A stretch of DNA of 64,000 nt from Streptomyces termitum (GCF_014650175.1 NZ_BMUL01000002.1:191150-255149); one strand, 5' to 3'. Positions 7,939 through 18,520 are shown, numbered from the stretch's first letter. The notes: generated from the sequence alone by a model not told the origin. Made by a program: numbers and translations.

Positions 7939-8667
7939 ATGCGCATCGACTGGACGGCTCAGGGGTGGGAACGGCTGGCGGACGGGGTGGGGCGGCGGCG
8001 GCTGCCCGGCTGGGACGCGACCACCGGACTGGTCGTGGGGGACAAGGCCGTACTGCTGTACGACACCGGCTCCTCGCTCGCCGAGGGAGCCGCGATCCGG
8101 GCCCAGACGGAGGCCCTGACCGGCGGCCGGCGCGTGACGCACATCGCACTCGGCCACCCCCACTTCGACCACGTCCTGGGCACCGCCGCCTTCGCCGGCG
8201 CGGAGGTCTTCGGCGCGGTCGGCACCGAGGAGCTGCTGGCCTCCGCCCGGACCCGCGAGGAGCTGTACGAGGACGCGGTGCGGCAGGGCGCCGGCGAGCG
8301 GGCCTCGGCGGAGGCGGCCGAGGCGCTGGTGGCCCCGCGGCACGCGGTCACCGGCGAGCGGACCCTCGACCTGGGCGGACGGCAGGTCCTGCTGGCCAAC
8401 CTGGGCCCCGCCCACACCGGCCACGACCTGGCCGTCCTCGTGCCCGGCGAGCGCGAGGTGGTCTTCTGCGGCGACCTGGTGGAGGAGTCCGGCGAGCCGC
8501 AGGCGGGGCCGGACGCGGTCGGCGCCCGCTGGCCCGACGCCCTCGACCGGCTGCTCGCCCTCGGCGGCGAGGACGCGCTGTACGTCCCCGGGCACGGCGC
8601 GGTCGTCGACGCGGCCTTCGTCCGGCGCCAGCGCGATGAACTGGCACGCCGCTTCCCGGTGTCGTAG
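7939..8667 (+). CDS. MBL-fold metallo-hydrolase
   Basis: 242 residues. It contains the metallo-beta-lactamase zinc motif HPHFDH (in [13 protein letters not shown]), a later GPAHTGHD histidine, an FCGDLVEES aspartate and a final PGHGAVVD histidine, the usual ligand series. Such soluble single-domain enzymes hydrolyse thioesters, lactones or similar small molecules; the substrate is not readable. Transcribed divergently from hrcA with the CIRCE site between them, so HrcA binding might affect it too. Its stop codon overlaps the -10 box of the next gene. Confidence 0.85.
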   Translation: MRIDWTAQGWERLADGVGRRRLPGWDATTGLVVGDKAVLLYDTGSSLAEGAAIRAQTEALTGGRRVTHIALGHPHFDHVLGTAAFAGAEVFGAVGTEELLASARTREELYEDAVRQGAGERASAEAAEALVAPRHAVTGERTLDLGGRQVLLANLGPAHTGHDLAVLVPGEREVVFCGDLVEESGEPQAGPDAVGARWPDALDRLLALGGEDALYVPGHGAVVDAAFVRRQRDELARRFPVS

Positions 8668-8670
8668 CGT
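8665..8670 (+). promoter_or_regulatory. -10 box TAGCGT, leaderless DUF3097 gene
   Basis: TAGCGT, seven bases, ATG 8678. Its first three bases are the TAG stop codon of the MBL gene. The hexamer is identical to the one before the MBL gene. Confidence 0.5.
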
Positions 8671-8677
8671 CCCCGGA

Positions 8678-9484
8678 ATGCGCAGCTACGAACCGGATCT
8701 GACGCCCCCGTGGAAGAAGCGGGCCCCCGTGCCGGAGGTCCCGGCCGATCCCGACCTGGTCGTGGAGGAGGTGTCCACCGGCTTCTGCGGGGCGGTGATC
8801 CGCTGCGAGGCGGGCACGGTGACGCTGGAGGACCGCTTCGGCAAGCACCGGGTCTTCCCGCTGGAGCCGCGCGGCTTCCTCCTGGAGGGCCGGACGGTGA
8901 CCCTGGTCCGCCCCGCGTCCGGCGGCCCGGTCCGGCCCGCCCGGACGGCCTCCGGCTCGCTCGCGGTGCCGACCGCCCGCGCCCGCGTGGCGCGCGCCGG
9001 GCGGATCTACGTCGAGGGCCGCCACGACGCCGAGCTGGTCGAGCGGGTCTGGGGCGACGACCTGCGGATCGAGGGCGTGGTGGTGGAGTACCTGGAGGGC
9101 GTCGACCACCTGCCGGACGTGGTCGCGGCCTTCGGTCCCGGCCCCGACGCCCGGCTCGGCGTCCTCGTCGACCACCTGGTGCCGGGCTCCAAGGAGTCGC
9201 GGATCGCCGCCGCGGTCGCCTCCCCCGACGTGCTGGTGGTGGGGCACCCGTACATCGACGTGTGGCAGGCGGTGAAGCCGTCCGTCCTGGGCATCCCGGC
9301 CTGGCCGGAGGTGCCCCGGGGGCAGGACTGGAAGACCGGCGTCTGCCGCGCCCTGGGCTGGCCCGCCGACAACACGGGCGCGGTCTGGCAGGCCGTTCTG
9401 AAGCGGGTGACGTCGTACAAGGACCTGGAGCCGGAGCTGCTGGGCCGGGTCGAGCACCTGATCGACTTCGTGACGGTGGGCTGA
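8678..9484 (+). CDS. DUF3097-type protein, TOPRIM-like segment
   Basis: 268 residues. I recognise the overall sequence as the actinobacterial DUF3097 family (MRSYEPDLTPPWKKR start, VLVVGHPYIDVWQAVKP later). Function is not established. Residues 110-130 read IYVEGRHDAELVERVWGDDL, which looks like the first acidic motif of TOPRIM nucleases/primases such as RNase M5 (EGxxD), followed by LVDHLVPGSKESR, where the second acidic motif would be expected; only one aspartate is present there. The similarity is my inference. It starts ten bases after the MBL gene with its own -10 box and ends 12 bases before the convergent hemW stop. Confidence 0.82.
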   Translation: MRSYEPDLTPPWKKRAPVPEVPADPDLVVEEVSTGFCGAVIRCEAGTVTLEDRFGKHRVFPLEPRGFLLEGRTVTLVRPASGGPVRPARTASGSLAVPTARARVARAGRIYVEGRHDAELVERVWGDDLRIEGVVVEYLEGVDHLPDVVAAFGPGPDARLGVLVDHLVPGSKESRIAAAVASPDVLVVGHPYIDVWQAVKPSVLGIPAWPEVPRGQDWKTGVCRALGWPADNTGAVWQAVLKRVTSYKDLEPELLGRVEHLIDFVTVG

Positions 9485-9496
9485 CCCCACCGTCCC

Positions 9497-10729
9497 TCAG
9501 TCGACCAGGTCGCGGACGACCGCGTCGGCGAGCAGCCGTCCCCGCAGGGTGAGGACGGCCCGCCCGGCGGCGTACGGCTCCGGGTCGAGCAGCCCGTCGG
9601 CCAGGGCCCGGCGGGAGGCGGCCAGCCCCTCGGGCCGGAGCAGGTCCAGCGGGCAGCCCTCGCGCAGTCGCAGCTCCAGCAGGATCCGCTCGACCCGGCG
9701 GTCCTCCTCGGAGAGCAGTTCGCGGCCGGCGCCGGGGGACTTCCCGGCGCCGAGGGCGGCGGCGTAGGCGCCGGGGTGCTTGACGTTCCACCACCGCACG
9801 CCGCCGACGTGGGAGTGGGCGCCGGGTCCGGCGCCCCACCAGTCGGCGCCGCGCCAGTACAGCTCGTTGTGGAGGCAGCGCCCAGCCTCGGAGGTGGCCC
9901 AGTTGGAGACCTCGTACCAGTCGAAACCGGCCCGGGAGAGCAGTTCCTCCGCGATCAGGTACCGGTCGGCGTGGACGTCGTCGTCGGTCATCGGCACCTC
10001 GCCGCGCCGGATGCGGCGGGCGAGCTGGGTGCCCTCCTCGACGATCAGGGCGTAGGCGCTGACGTGGTCGGGCCCGGCACCGACCGCGGCCTCCAGGGAG
10101 GCCCGCCAGTCGTCGTCGGACTCGCCGGGGGTGCCGTAGATCAGGTCGAGGTTGACGTGCGCGAAGCCGGCGGCCCGCGCCTCGGCGACGCACGCCTCCG
10201 GCCGTCCCGGGGTGTGGGTGCGGTCGAGGATCTTGAGGACGTGCGGGCGGGCGCTCTGCATGCCGAAGGAGATCCGGTTGAAGCCGCCGGCCCGGAGTTC
10301 CTCCAGGTAGGCGGGGTCGACCGACTCGGGGTTGGCCTCGGTGGTCACCTCGGCGTCGTCGGCGAGTCCGAACTCGTCGCGGATCGCGCCGAGCATCCGG
10401 ACCAGGTCCCCGGCGGCGAGCAGCGTCGGGGTGCCGCCGCCGACGAAGACGGTGCGGACCGGCCGGGGGTCGTCGCCGAGGACCTTCCGGGCGAGCCGGA
10501 TCTCCTCGGCGACCTGTCCGGCGTAGTTGTCCCGGGAGGCGAGCACGCCCCCGGCACCGCGCAGCTCGCTCGCGGTGTACGTGTTGAAGTCGCAGTAGCC
10601 GCACCGCGTGGCGCAGTACGGCACGTGCAGGTAGAACCCGAGCGGCCGGTCCCCGGCCCCCTCCAGGGCGCGCGCGGGCAGCGCCCCGTCCTCGGGCACG
10701 GGCTCACCATCGGGCAGTACGGAAGGCAT
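9497..10729 (-). CDS. hemW: HemW-type radical SAM protein (heme chaperone / coproporphyrinogen III oxidase-like)
   Basis: 410 residues. The radical-SAM cluster motif CATRCGYC follows GFYLHVPY; then FVGGGTPTLL, TTEANPES, FGMQSARPHVLKILDRTHT and a C-terminal HemN domain with YEVSNWA and HNELYWRG. This matches HemW, which binds heme and inserts it into target proteins, rather than the true oxygen-independent coproporphyrinogen oxidase HemN; the family is often misnamed. ATG 10729 is preferred to the ATG three codons upstream because GACAAT lies seven bases before it. It runs downstream of the giant helicase gene but appears to have this separate promoter. Confidence 0.9.
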   Translation of the reverse strand: MPSVLPDGEPVPEDGALPARALEGAGDRPLGFYLHVPYCATRCGYCDFNTYTASELRGAGGVLASRDNYAGQVAEEIRLARKVLGDDPRPVRTVFVGGGTPTLLAAGDLVRMLGAIRDEFGLADDAEVTTEANPESVDPAYLEELRAGGFNRISFGMQSARPHVLKILDRTHTPGRPEACVAEARAAGFAHVNLDLIYGTPGESDDDWRASLEAAVGAGPDHVSAYALIVEEGTQLARRIRRGEVPMTDDDVHADRYLIAEELLSRAGFDWYEVSNWATSEAGRCLHNELYWRGADWWGAGPGAHSHVGGVRWWNVKHPGAYAAALGAGKSPGAGRELLSEEDRRVERILLELRLREGCPLDLLRPEGLAASRRALADGLLDPEPYAAGRAVLTLRGRLLADAVVRDLVD

Positions 10730-10736
10730 GGGCCCC

Positions 10737-10742
10737 ATTGTC
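10737..10742 (-). promoter_or_regulatory. -10-like box GACAAT, leaderless hemW
   Basis: GACAAT followed by seven bases and ATG 10729. The first position departs from TANNNT but the A and final T are kept. Confidence 0.4.
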
Positions 10743-10799
10743 CCGCACCGCCCGGGGCACCCAGTCCGGTGCCGCCCCGCGCCCCGGTCCGGGACCGGA

Positions 10800-13700
10800 T
10801 CAGTCCTCCACCCGTCGGATGATCGCTCTGTGGGCGCGGTCGTCCGCCGAACGCCACTCGACGGTGTCGCCGGCCTCCCGCCACATCAGGGCCTGCCCGA
10901 GGGGGGTGTCGGGGCTCAGCCGCTCGGCGTCGCCTCCTGCTCTCAGGGCGATCTCGTAGGTTGTGATTCCGGCCGCACCGGAGTGCTCGACCCCGACGAG
11001 GCATCCCGGGGTGACGTACCGACCGCCGGCGCGGGGGTCCAGCTCGGCCTCATCCAGGAGGGTCCTCAGGAAGTCCTTGCGGTCGTGCAGGGTGTCCAGC
11101 AGCTGCTCGCGCGCGGCCTGCTGGGACCGCCATGACGCCGAGTCCACCGCGATGATCTCCGGCTCCGGCCGTTCCAGTTCGTCCCGGATGCGGTCCAGCT
11201 CCCGCTGGACTCTCTGGTACGCCCTCACGGACAGACGCCGGATCCGTTCCTCCGGCAGTCGCCGCCCGGGTCCGGCCGTCAGCTCCTCCACCGGGGCCAC
11301 CGGGGATGCCGCTCGTCCCTGAAAGACCGGCTCAGCCACCGGACGCATGAGTTCCGTGGAGGACCCGTGCAAGGCCGCTTCCGGCGTCTGCCGACCGTGA
11401 TACCGGACCAGGGCTGTCTGGTGGCCTGCCTGGAGCACAGGAACATCGGTCCTGGCGATGCCGGCCCGGATGAGCCCCTGTACCTCGTCGTGGTTCAGCC
11501 GGACCAGAGGCTCCCCCTCCCGGACGACCTCGACCATGTCACCGCCCGACGGGTCCGCACCGGGCAGGAAGCGCGCCTTGCTCCGGCGCTCCTCGGCATT
11601 GGGCGCGGTGCGTCTCATGCTGAAGGAGTGCTGGGCCGCGTTCACCTCCCCGCGTCGCAGCCAGGCTGCGGTCCTGAACCCCGCCGGGTCGGTCGTCCAC
11701 ACCGCCTCCTTCGACCGTTCCTGAGGCTCTGCCCGGTCCTGCGGCTCTGCCGGCATCTGAACCAGGGGCTCCACCTTGTCCTGCGGCTCTGCCGGAACCT
11801 GGATCGGGATCGGGGCCTGCGGTCCGCCGATGGATGCCGTGGCAGGCGCGAGAGCCGGGTCCGCTGGACCCTGGTCCTGCGTCCGGGCAGGGACTTCGAC
11901 CGTCTCCGGATCCGTCCACTCGTCCATCGCCTTCTCGATGCCCAACCTGTCGAGCTCCGCCCAGAGCGGTTCCAGTGCCAGGTCAGGGTCGAAAAAGAAA
12001 CGGCTGCCCCTGATGCGTACGAAGGTCCAGCCCACCCGCTCCAGCTCGCGCTGGCGGGCCGCGTCCGCGTCCGCGTTCTCCTCCGTGTGGAACGCGTCTC
12101 CGTCGCACTCGACGGCGAGCCGCCGTGTACCGCCTTCGACGACGAGGTCGATCCGGTACCGCCCGGCCGGGTACTGCGGACGGACGCGGTACCCCTTCCG
12201 CCTCAAGGCCAGGAAGACCCGCTGCTCGAAGAGACTGTCGAAGGCATCGTGGGGCTCATCCTCCGTGACGTCACCGAGGCCCAGACCGTCCAGCTGCTCC
12301 GCAGGCCGGGAGAACCAGTCGAGGTATCGGCGCCGAAAGTCCGACTCGGCCAGCTCAGTCAGGGTCACGCTGTGGAAGAGCCAGACCTGGTCCCGTGCCC
12401 GGGAAGCCGCCACATTGATGTGCTGCTGGTACAGGGTGCTGCTGTAGGAACCGATCCGGCGCGGGCCGTCCGGGCCGGTGAGCGAGGCCACGGTGGACAC
12501 GAAGACGACGTCTCGCTCGTCACCCTGGAACTCCTCCGCGCTGCCGACCCTGAGCCGGCGGCGCTGCCGCTCGTCGAGGGGGACGCGGTCGGCGAGCAGA
12601 TCCTCGATGCGGAACTTCTGCCCGTTTCCGAGGAGGGTGATCACCCCCATGGTCCGGCCCGCGTAGGCCGGGTCCTGGATGCACCGGACCACTTCCTCCA
12701 CGAGGCGTTCAGCCTCCAGGTGGTTGGCCTGTTTCTGCCCGGTGCCCTCCACGTATCCGTCGGCGACGTGGACCGAGCGCAGCGGAGGCAGCCGGTCCGC
12801 GCCGTACTGCCGCAGCGGCTGAAGCTTGCCTCCGTAGCAGAGCTCGTTGGAGAACCCGATGATCTCCGGCATGCAGCGGAAGTGTTCGCGCAGCATGAGC
12901 CGGCCCCTCCCGCCGGCGAGTCCCGAGGCGATGTCGAAAAAGCTCGCCGTGGGTGCGAAGAGGTTGCGACGGAAGTCGGGGAGCCCGCCGAGGACCCGTC
13001 GCTGGACGGCGAACAGCTGGTCGTGGTCGATGCCGACGTTGGCCGGACTGACCTGCTTGTCGTCGCCCACCACGACGATCTTGGCTCCGAGCCAGGCCAG
13101 AAGCAGGGCCTCCGGGCCGGACTGGCTCGCCTCGTCGATGATGACCACGTCGAAGCGGCCGGCCCGGTCCATCGGAACGGTGTCCGTGACCGCGTGCAGA
13201 GGCATGATCCACGCGGGGACGGCCTCCTGGCTCCCCTTGAGGCTCTCCCGGGCCTGCTGCCGGTACTGATGCGCGTACTTTCCCGTTCCCTTCCCCAGCC
13301 GCTTGACGCTCTGCTGGTATGAGGTGAGGGCGACGGCCTGGTCGTCGGTGAGCCGGGAGAGGCAGCCGTACCACGCCTTGTCCGCCGCGAGCCGCTCCAA
13401 GCCGATACGGATATCGGCATCGGCCTGGGCGAGGCGGGCCAGAGTGCGCTTCTCGGCGGCGGGATCGGTCAGCTCCTCCATCCGGCTGCACCAGGCCGAC
13501 CACGCCCAGGCTTCCTCGTAGCGGCGCAGCCGCTCGCCCCAGACCGGGGCCTCCGCCTCGGCCTCCAGTTGATCCGCGAGCTCGGGCAGCTGGTCGGCGA
13601 CGGCGGAGTAGGCCAGATCACAGGCATGCTTGCGGGCCAACGCCTCCCTCAGTTCCTCCATCTCTCCGACCGCCTCGGCGTAGGCCCGCACGTCCTGCTC

Positions 13701-16388
13701 CTCCGCGGCGCGCCGGGCCCGCTCCACGGCGGACGGGACGCCGCGCTGCAGGGCGGCCGCACCAAGGACGGCAGCGGTGTCCGCCAGGCTTCGGCGCGGT
13801 GCGGCGGCACGGCGGCTGGCGGCGTGGGCGCGCAGCAGGGCCACCACGGTGGTCCGAGGTTCGTCGTGCTGCCAGGCGAGGCCCGCGAAGGCGGGAAACC
13901 CTGATGCGGAGCGCACCAGGGCCGCGCGGCGGTCCGCGAGCGCCACGAGAGTCTCCAGGGCCTGGACGTGCTGCCGGAGCCGGGCCAGCCTGCGGGAGGG
14001 CGACTGCCAGGGCTCCGGGGTGCCGTACTCCTCCTCGGTGTCCTGGAGGTGGCGCTCCAGCCGTACCCGCTGGAGCACGGTCTCGGCGGCGGCCGGCGTC
14101 TGCACCGTCTGTCCGTCGACCTTCACCGTCTCCGGAAAGTCGCCCACCGCCTTGCGCAGCCGGGTCTTGAGGCCGAGGGGGCCGCGTAGCTTCTCGCCGG
14201 CGGCAAGGCCGTCGCGGAGCGTGGTCGACAGGCCGAGCGCGTCTGCCACGGTCAGCTTCTCCAGGCCGCTGACCAGGGCGTTCCCGCAGGAATCCATCGC
14301 TTGCAGGGCCGCCTCCAGCGCCGCGTGGGAGCGGTCGGACTGCGCCCTCGCTTCGTGTTCCCTTCCGTCGAGGGTCTCTTGGCGCAGGGCGGTGAACCAC
14401 GACGCCTGCTCCTGCGCGCTTTCGGCCATCGCCGTAAGGAAGTCCTCCAGCGCCTGCGCCAATCCCTCCTGCCGGTCCACGGGCAGGCCGACGACGTGGC
14501 CGTCGAGGAGGGACGACTGCGAAGTCGCACGCAGGGTGGCCAGGTCGGCCTCGGCCTCCCGGACTGCGGTGACGGCCTCGGCGAACTCCGGTCCGGACAG
14601 AAGCTGCTGGACGGCGGGGAGCTTCGCCGAAACAGAGGCTGCCAGTGCCCGGTGCCGTGCGGTGAAGGCAAGGGCGGCCCGCCGGAGTCCGGCCACCGCA
14701 TCGGCGCTCACGACGGTTTCCGGGGCCGGGACCACGCCGATCCACTCGTGGACGGGTCGCTCGTCGTGGAGACGGCTCGCGATCTGCGCGAGGGTTCCCT
14801 GGTAGTCGCCTATGTCCATGGGGTGGCGGTAGGTCTCCCGCTCACGGATCGCGCGCAGTTCCTTGAGGGAGACGGCCTGGATGGAGCGGGCGGTGCGCAG
14901 CTTCTCCTCATGGTCCTTGATCCGCCGCTGGTAGTCGCGCGGGGAGAACTCGCCCTGACGGTCGAGAATCGCCTTCACCGACTGCTCCAGCTCCTGCTGG
15001 GCAGTCAGTTCGTCCGTACGGCTCACGCAGAGTTCCCGCACGGAGAGGGGGAGCTTCTCTTTGAGGACCCTGAGAGCACGTGAAGTGTGGCTGGTGATCA
15101 GCACACGTTGTCCGTGGGCGAGCAGATCGGTGACGAGGTTGGCGATGGTGTGCGTCTTGCCGGTGCCGGGCGGACCCTGGACGACGACGAGGCTGCGGTC
15201 CCGCAGCCGCTCGGCGATCGTACGCTGCTCGTCGTTGGAGGGGAGCGCGAAGTAGAGCTCCTGCGGCGGGGCGCTCGCTCCGCTCCTGTCCGGGTCGTGG
15301 GGGCGGCCGGATCCGTCGAACCCCGCAGAGTCGTCCGTGCCCGCGATCGCCCTCAGCAACCGGGTCGGTTCGGCCCCGTTCTCGATGAGGCGGGCGACGT
15401 TCTGAAGGGCTTCCTGCATGCTGCGGCGTGTGCGCTCGCGCAGGAGAAGAACCGGAGCGAACCGGACGACGGGCGCGTCCCCGTGCGCGCTCCGGCCCGG
15501 GCGGTCCGGTCGGGGGATGTACTCCCCCGATTGATGAGCCGCGATCGCCCAGGTGTTGAGGGCCCGGTGCAGCAGGTCACGGCCCTCCGGCTCGGTGGCG
15601 TCACCGGCCGCTTCGAGGTCCTTCAGGACGAGTTCCCGGGTGTGAGCACGCGCCTTCTGATCGGAGTCGATCATCGATTCGTCGAGTGCAAACGCCCCGT
15701 GCTCGGGGTCAGGGGCGACGGTGATGGCACCGCTGTCCGGGTCGAGAGCGATGACAGCGCGACAGGTGACGAGATGACGCCGGACGGGTTCGTCGCCCGA
15801 CTGCCAGGCCAGATGACCGAGGCCGAGGAGGAGTTCATAGCTCTCGCCGAGATCGCTGACGTCCTCATGGACACGGTAGAGGCGGTCGTAGGCCCGCACC
15901 ACAGGCTTGACGGCACGGTCGTACCGAGCCCAGCTGGTCCAGAGCGCGGCCCACTCACCGTACTGGGCCCCCACCTCGTCGCGTCGCTGGTACTCGCCGA
16001 GGGGGACGGTGCGGGTGCGGCGGAGGGTGCTGCCGTCGGGGGTCACCTCGGAGACGGACAGCTCCGCAGTGGCGCGCAACCGGGGGGCTTCCTCGGGCTC
16101 CGAGTCGTGCACAAGGGCTGCGTCCAGCCAGAGGGCAAGCGGCTGGGGCGGGAGGGGAGGCGCGCTCCTCAGCGGCCGCTCGGCCCGCAGCCACAGCGGA
16201 CGGTCGCCGGGTATCGGTTCCCGGATGAAGTTCTGGAACTGCGGAGGGAGTTCGTCGAACCACAGGGTGTGCCGGGCACCGTCGTCGTGACGCACGGGCT
16301 TTGTCCGGGTTCCGCCGACCTCGGCGAGGTAGCGGAAGATCTGCCGGACGCGCGCGGCATCCTCGGGCACAACGGCGGGGTCGGGCAC
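10800..16388 (-). CDS. Giant SF1 helicase - PD-(D/E)XK nuclease - GreA-like fusion protein
   Basis: 1862 residues in one uninterrupted frame. An unknown N-terminal domain (1-370) precedes the superfamily 1 motor: Walker A GPPGTGKT with K411, a 600-residue mostly helical insertion, Walker B VVIIDEAS with D1085/E1086, then VVVGDDKQVSP, LREHFRCMPE, SAEEFQGDERD and NVAASRARD. This is the DNA2/NAM7-like COG1112 type. Residues about 1375-1475 look like a Vsr/MTES_1575-type PD-(D/E)XK nuclease (YRIDLVV, then AVECDGD with E1427, then GWTFVRIRGSRFF). A repeat-bearing linker and unknown region (about 1480-1780) follow. The last 80 residues resemble the GreA/GreB C-terminal domain (RYVTPGCLVGVEH, SPDTPLGQALMWREAGDTVE). 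Start: ATG 16388, with GAGG five to six bases upstream. Helicase-nuclease fusions of this type are common in phage defence, but that role is inferred. Confidence 0.85.
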   Translation of the reverse strand: MPDPAVVPEDAARVRQIFRYLAEVGGTRTKPVRHDDGARHTLWFDELPPQFQNFIREPIPGDRPLWLRAERPLRSAPPLPPQPLALWLDAALVHDSEPEEAPRLRATAELSVSEVTPDGSTLRRTRTVPLGEYQRRDEVGAQYGEWAALWTSWARYDRAVKPVVRAYDRLYRVHEDVSDLGESYELLLGLGHLAWQSGDEPVRRHLVTCRAVIALDPDSGAITVAPDPEHGAFALDESMIDSDQKARAHTRELVLKDLEAAGDATEPEGRDLLHRALNTWAIAAHQSGEYIPRPDRPGRSAHGDAPVVRFAPVLLLRERTRRSMQEALQNVARLIENGAEPTRLLRAIAGTDDSAGFDGSGRPHDPDRSGASAPPQELYFALPSNDEQRTIAERLRDRSLVVVQGPPGTGKTHTIANLVTDLLAHGQRVLITSHTSRALRVLKEKLPLSVRELCVSRTDELTAQQELEQSVKAILDRQGEFSPRDYQRRIKDHEEKLRTARSIQAVSLKELRAIRERETYRHPMDIGDYQGTLAQIASRLHDERPVHEWIGVVPAPETVVSADAVAGLRRAALAFTARHRALAASVSAKLPAVQQLLSGPEFAEAVTAVREAEADLATLRATSQSSLLDGHVVGLPVDRQEGLAQALEDFLTAMAESAQEQASWFTALRQETLDGREHEARAQSDRSHAALEAALQAMDSCGNALVSGLEKLTVADALGLSTTLRDGLAAGEKLRGPLGLKTRLRKAVGDFPETVKVDGQTVQTPAAAETVLQRVRLERHLQDTEEEYGTPEPWQSPSRRLARLRQHVQALETLVALADRRAALVRSASGFPAFAGLAWQHDEPRTTVVALLRAHAASRRAAAPRRSLADTAAVLGAAALQRGVPSAVERARRAAEEQDVRAYAEAVGEMEELREALARKHACDLAYSAVADQLPELADQLEAEAEAPVWGERLRRYEEAWAWSAWCSRMEELTDPAAEKRTLARLAQADADIRIGLERLAADKAWYGCLSRLTDDQAVALTSYQQSVKRLGKGTGKYAHQYRQQARESLKGSQEAVPAWIMPLHAVTDTVPMDRAGRFDVVIIDEASQSGPEALLLAWLGAKIVVVGDDKQVSPANVGIDHDQLFAVQRRVLGGLPDFRRNLFAPTASFFDIASGLAGGRGRLMLREHFRCMPEIIGFSNELCYGGKLQPLRQYGADRLPPLRSVHVADGYVEGTGQKQANHLEAERLVEEVVRCIQDPAYAGRTMGVITLLGNGQKFRIEDLLADRVPLDERQRRRLRVGSAEEFQGDERDVVFVSTVASLTGPDGPRRIGSYSSTLYQQHINVAASRARDQVWLFHSVTLTELAESDFRRRYLDWFSRPAEQLDGLGLGDVTEDEPHDAFDSLFEQRVFLALRRKGYRVRPQYPAGRYRIDLVVEGGTRRLAVECDGDAFHTEENADADAARQRELERVGWTFVRIRGSRFFFDPDLALEPLWAELDRLGIEKAMDEWTDPETVEVPARTQDQGPADPALAPATASIGGPQAPIPIQVPAEPQDKVEPLVQMPAEPQDRAEPQERSKEAVWTTDPAGFRTAAWLRRGEVNAAQHSFSMRRTAPNAEERRSKARFLPGADPSGGDMVEVVREGEPLVRLNHDEVQGLIRAGIARTDVPVLQAGHQTALVRYHGRQTPEAALHGSSTELMRPVAEPVFQGRAASPVAPVEELTAGPGRRLPEERIRRLSVRAYQRVQRELDRIRDELERPEPEIIAVDSASWRSQQAAREQLLDTLHDRKDFLRTLLDEAELDPRAGGRYVTPGCLVGVEHSGAAGITTYEIALRAGGDAERLSPDTPLGQALMWREAGDTVEWRSADDRAHRAIIRRVED
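11737..11795. repeat. 17-bp direct repeat encoding PAEPQD heptads in the helicase linker
   Basis: TCCTGCGGCTCTGCCGG occurs at 11737-11753 and 11779-11795 (42 bases apart, in frame). A degenerate third unit lies just leftward. It encodes repeated PAEPQD-K/R-xEP units in the linker after the nuclease domain, suggesting slippage-driven length variation. Confidence 0.75.
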
Positions 16389-16431
16389 GGTTACCTCGCT
16401 GACGGACGGCCGACGTGAAGATCTCGTGGAG

Positions 16432-16453
16432 ATCCTATGTGTCGGCGCCGACA
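16432..16453 (-). promoter_or_regulatory. Helicase-gene promoter -10 with 14-bp palindrome
   Basis: On the minus strand TAGGAT (16437-16432) lies 43 bases before the start codon. Two bases upstream of it is the perfect palindrome TGTCGGCGCCGACA (16440-16453), positioned in the promoter spacer, where a repressor would block polymerase. No convincing -35 hexamer is seen. Operator function is inferred. Confidence 0.45.
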
Positions 16454-16482
16454 GCGGGGGCCCGGATGCCCGATCCCACCGC

Positions 16483-16507
16483 TTCCCGGAGCGGCACGCT
16501 CCGGGAA
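16483..16507 (-). terminator. Terminator after the acyl-CoA synthetase gene
   Basis: Perfect 11-bp stem TTCCCGGAGCG/CGCTCCGGGAA with loop GCA, eight bases beyond the stop codon at 16515. Confidence 0.75.
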
Positions 16508-16514
16508 CACCCGG

Positions 16515-18392
<1,878 letters not shown>

Positions 18393-18446
18393 GTCGTCCT
18401 CCGGGCGGCGGCTGTGCCTGTTGGGGTGCAACTGCGGATGCGTAAC

Positions 18447-18460
18447 TAACTCGCGAGTAA
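18447..18460. promoter_or_regulatory. Palindrome ACTCGCGAGT upstream of acyl-CoA synthetase
   Basis: The perfect 10-bp core ACTCGCGAGT (18449-18458) is flanked to give TAACTCGCGAGTAA, about 57 bases before the gene. Adjacent GTTA half-repeats follow. The size and symmetry are those of TetR-family operators, which often control fatty-acid genes; the regulator is not in this window. Confidence 0.45.
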
Positions 18461-18520
18461 CCTCTGGGGGGCTCTCAGAGTAGAGCGCCGACGTCCGGTA
18501 CGTAAGGGCCTGTGGATAAC

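Noticed and set aside
10743..10799. Possible terminator between the giant helicase gene and hemW (CCGGTCC/GGACCGG)
   Set aside because: The arms leave too short a loop; only a weak 5-bp stem is possible.
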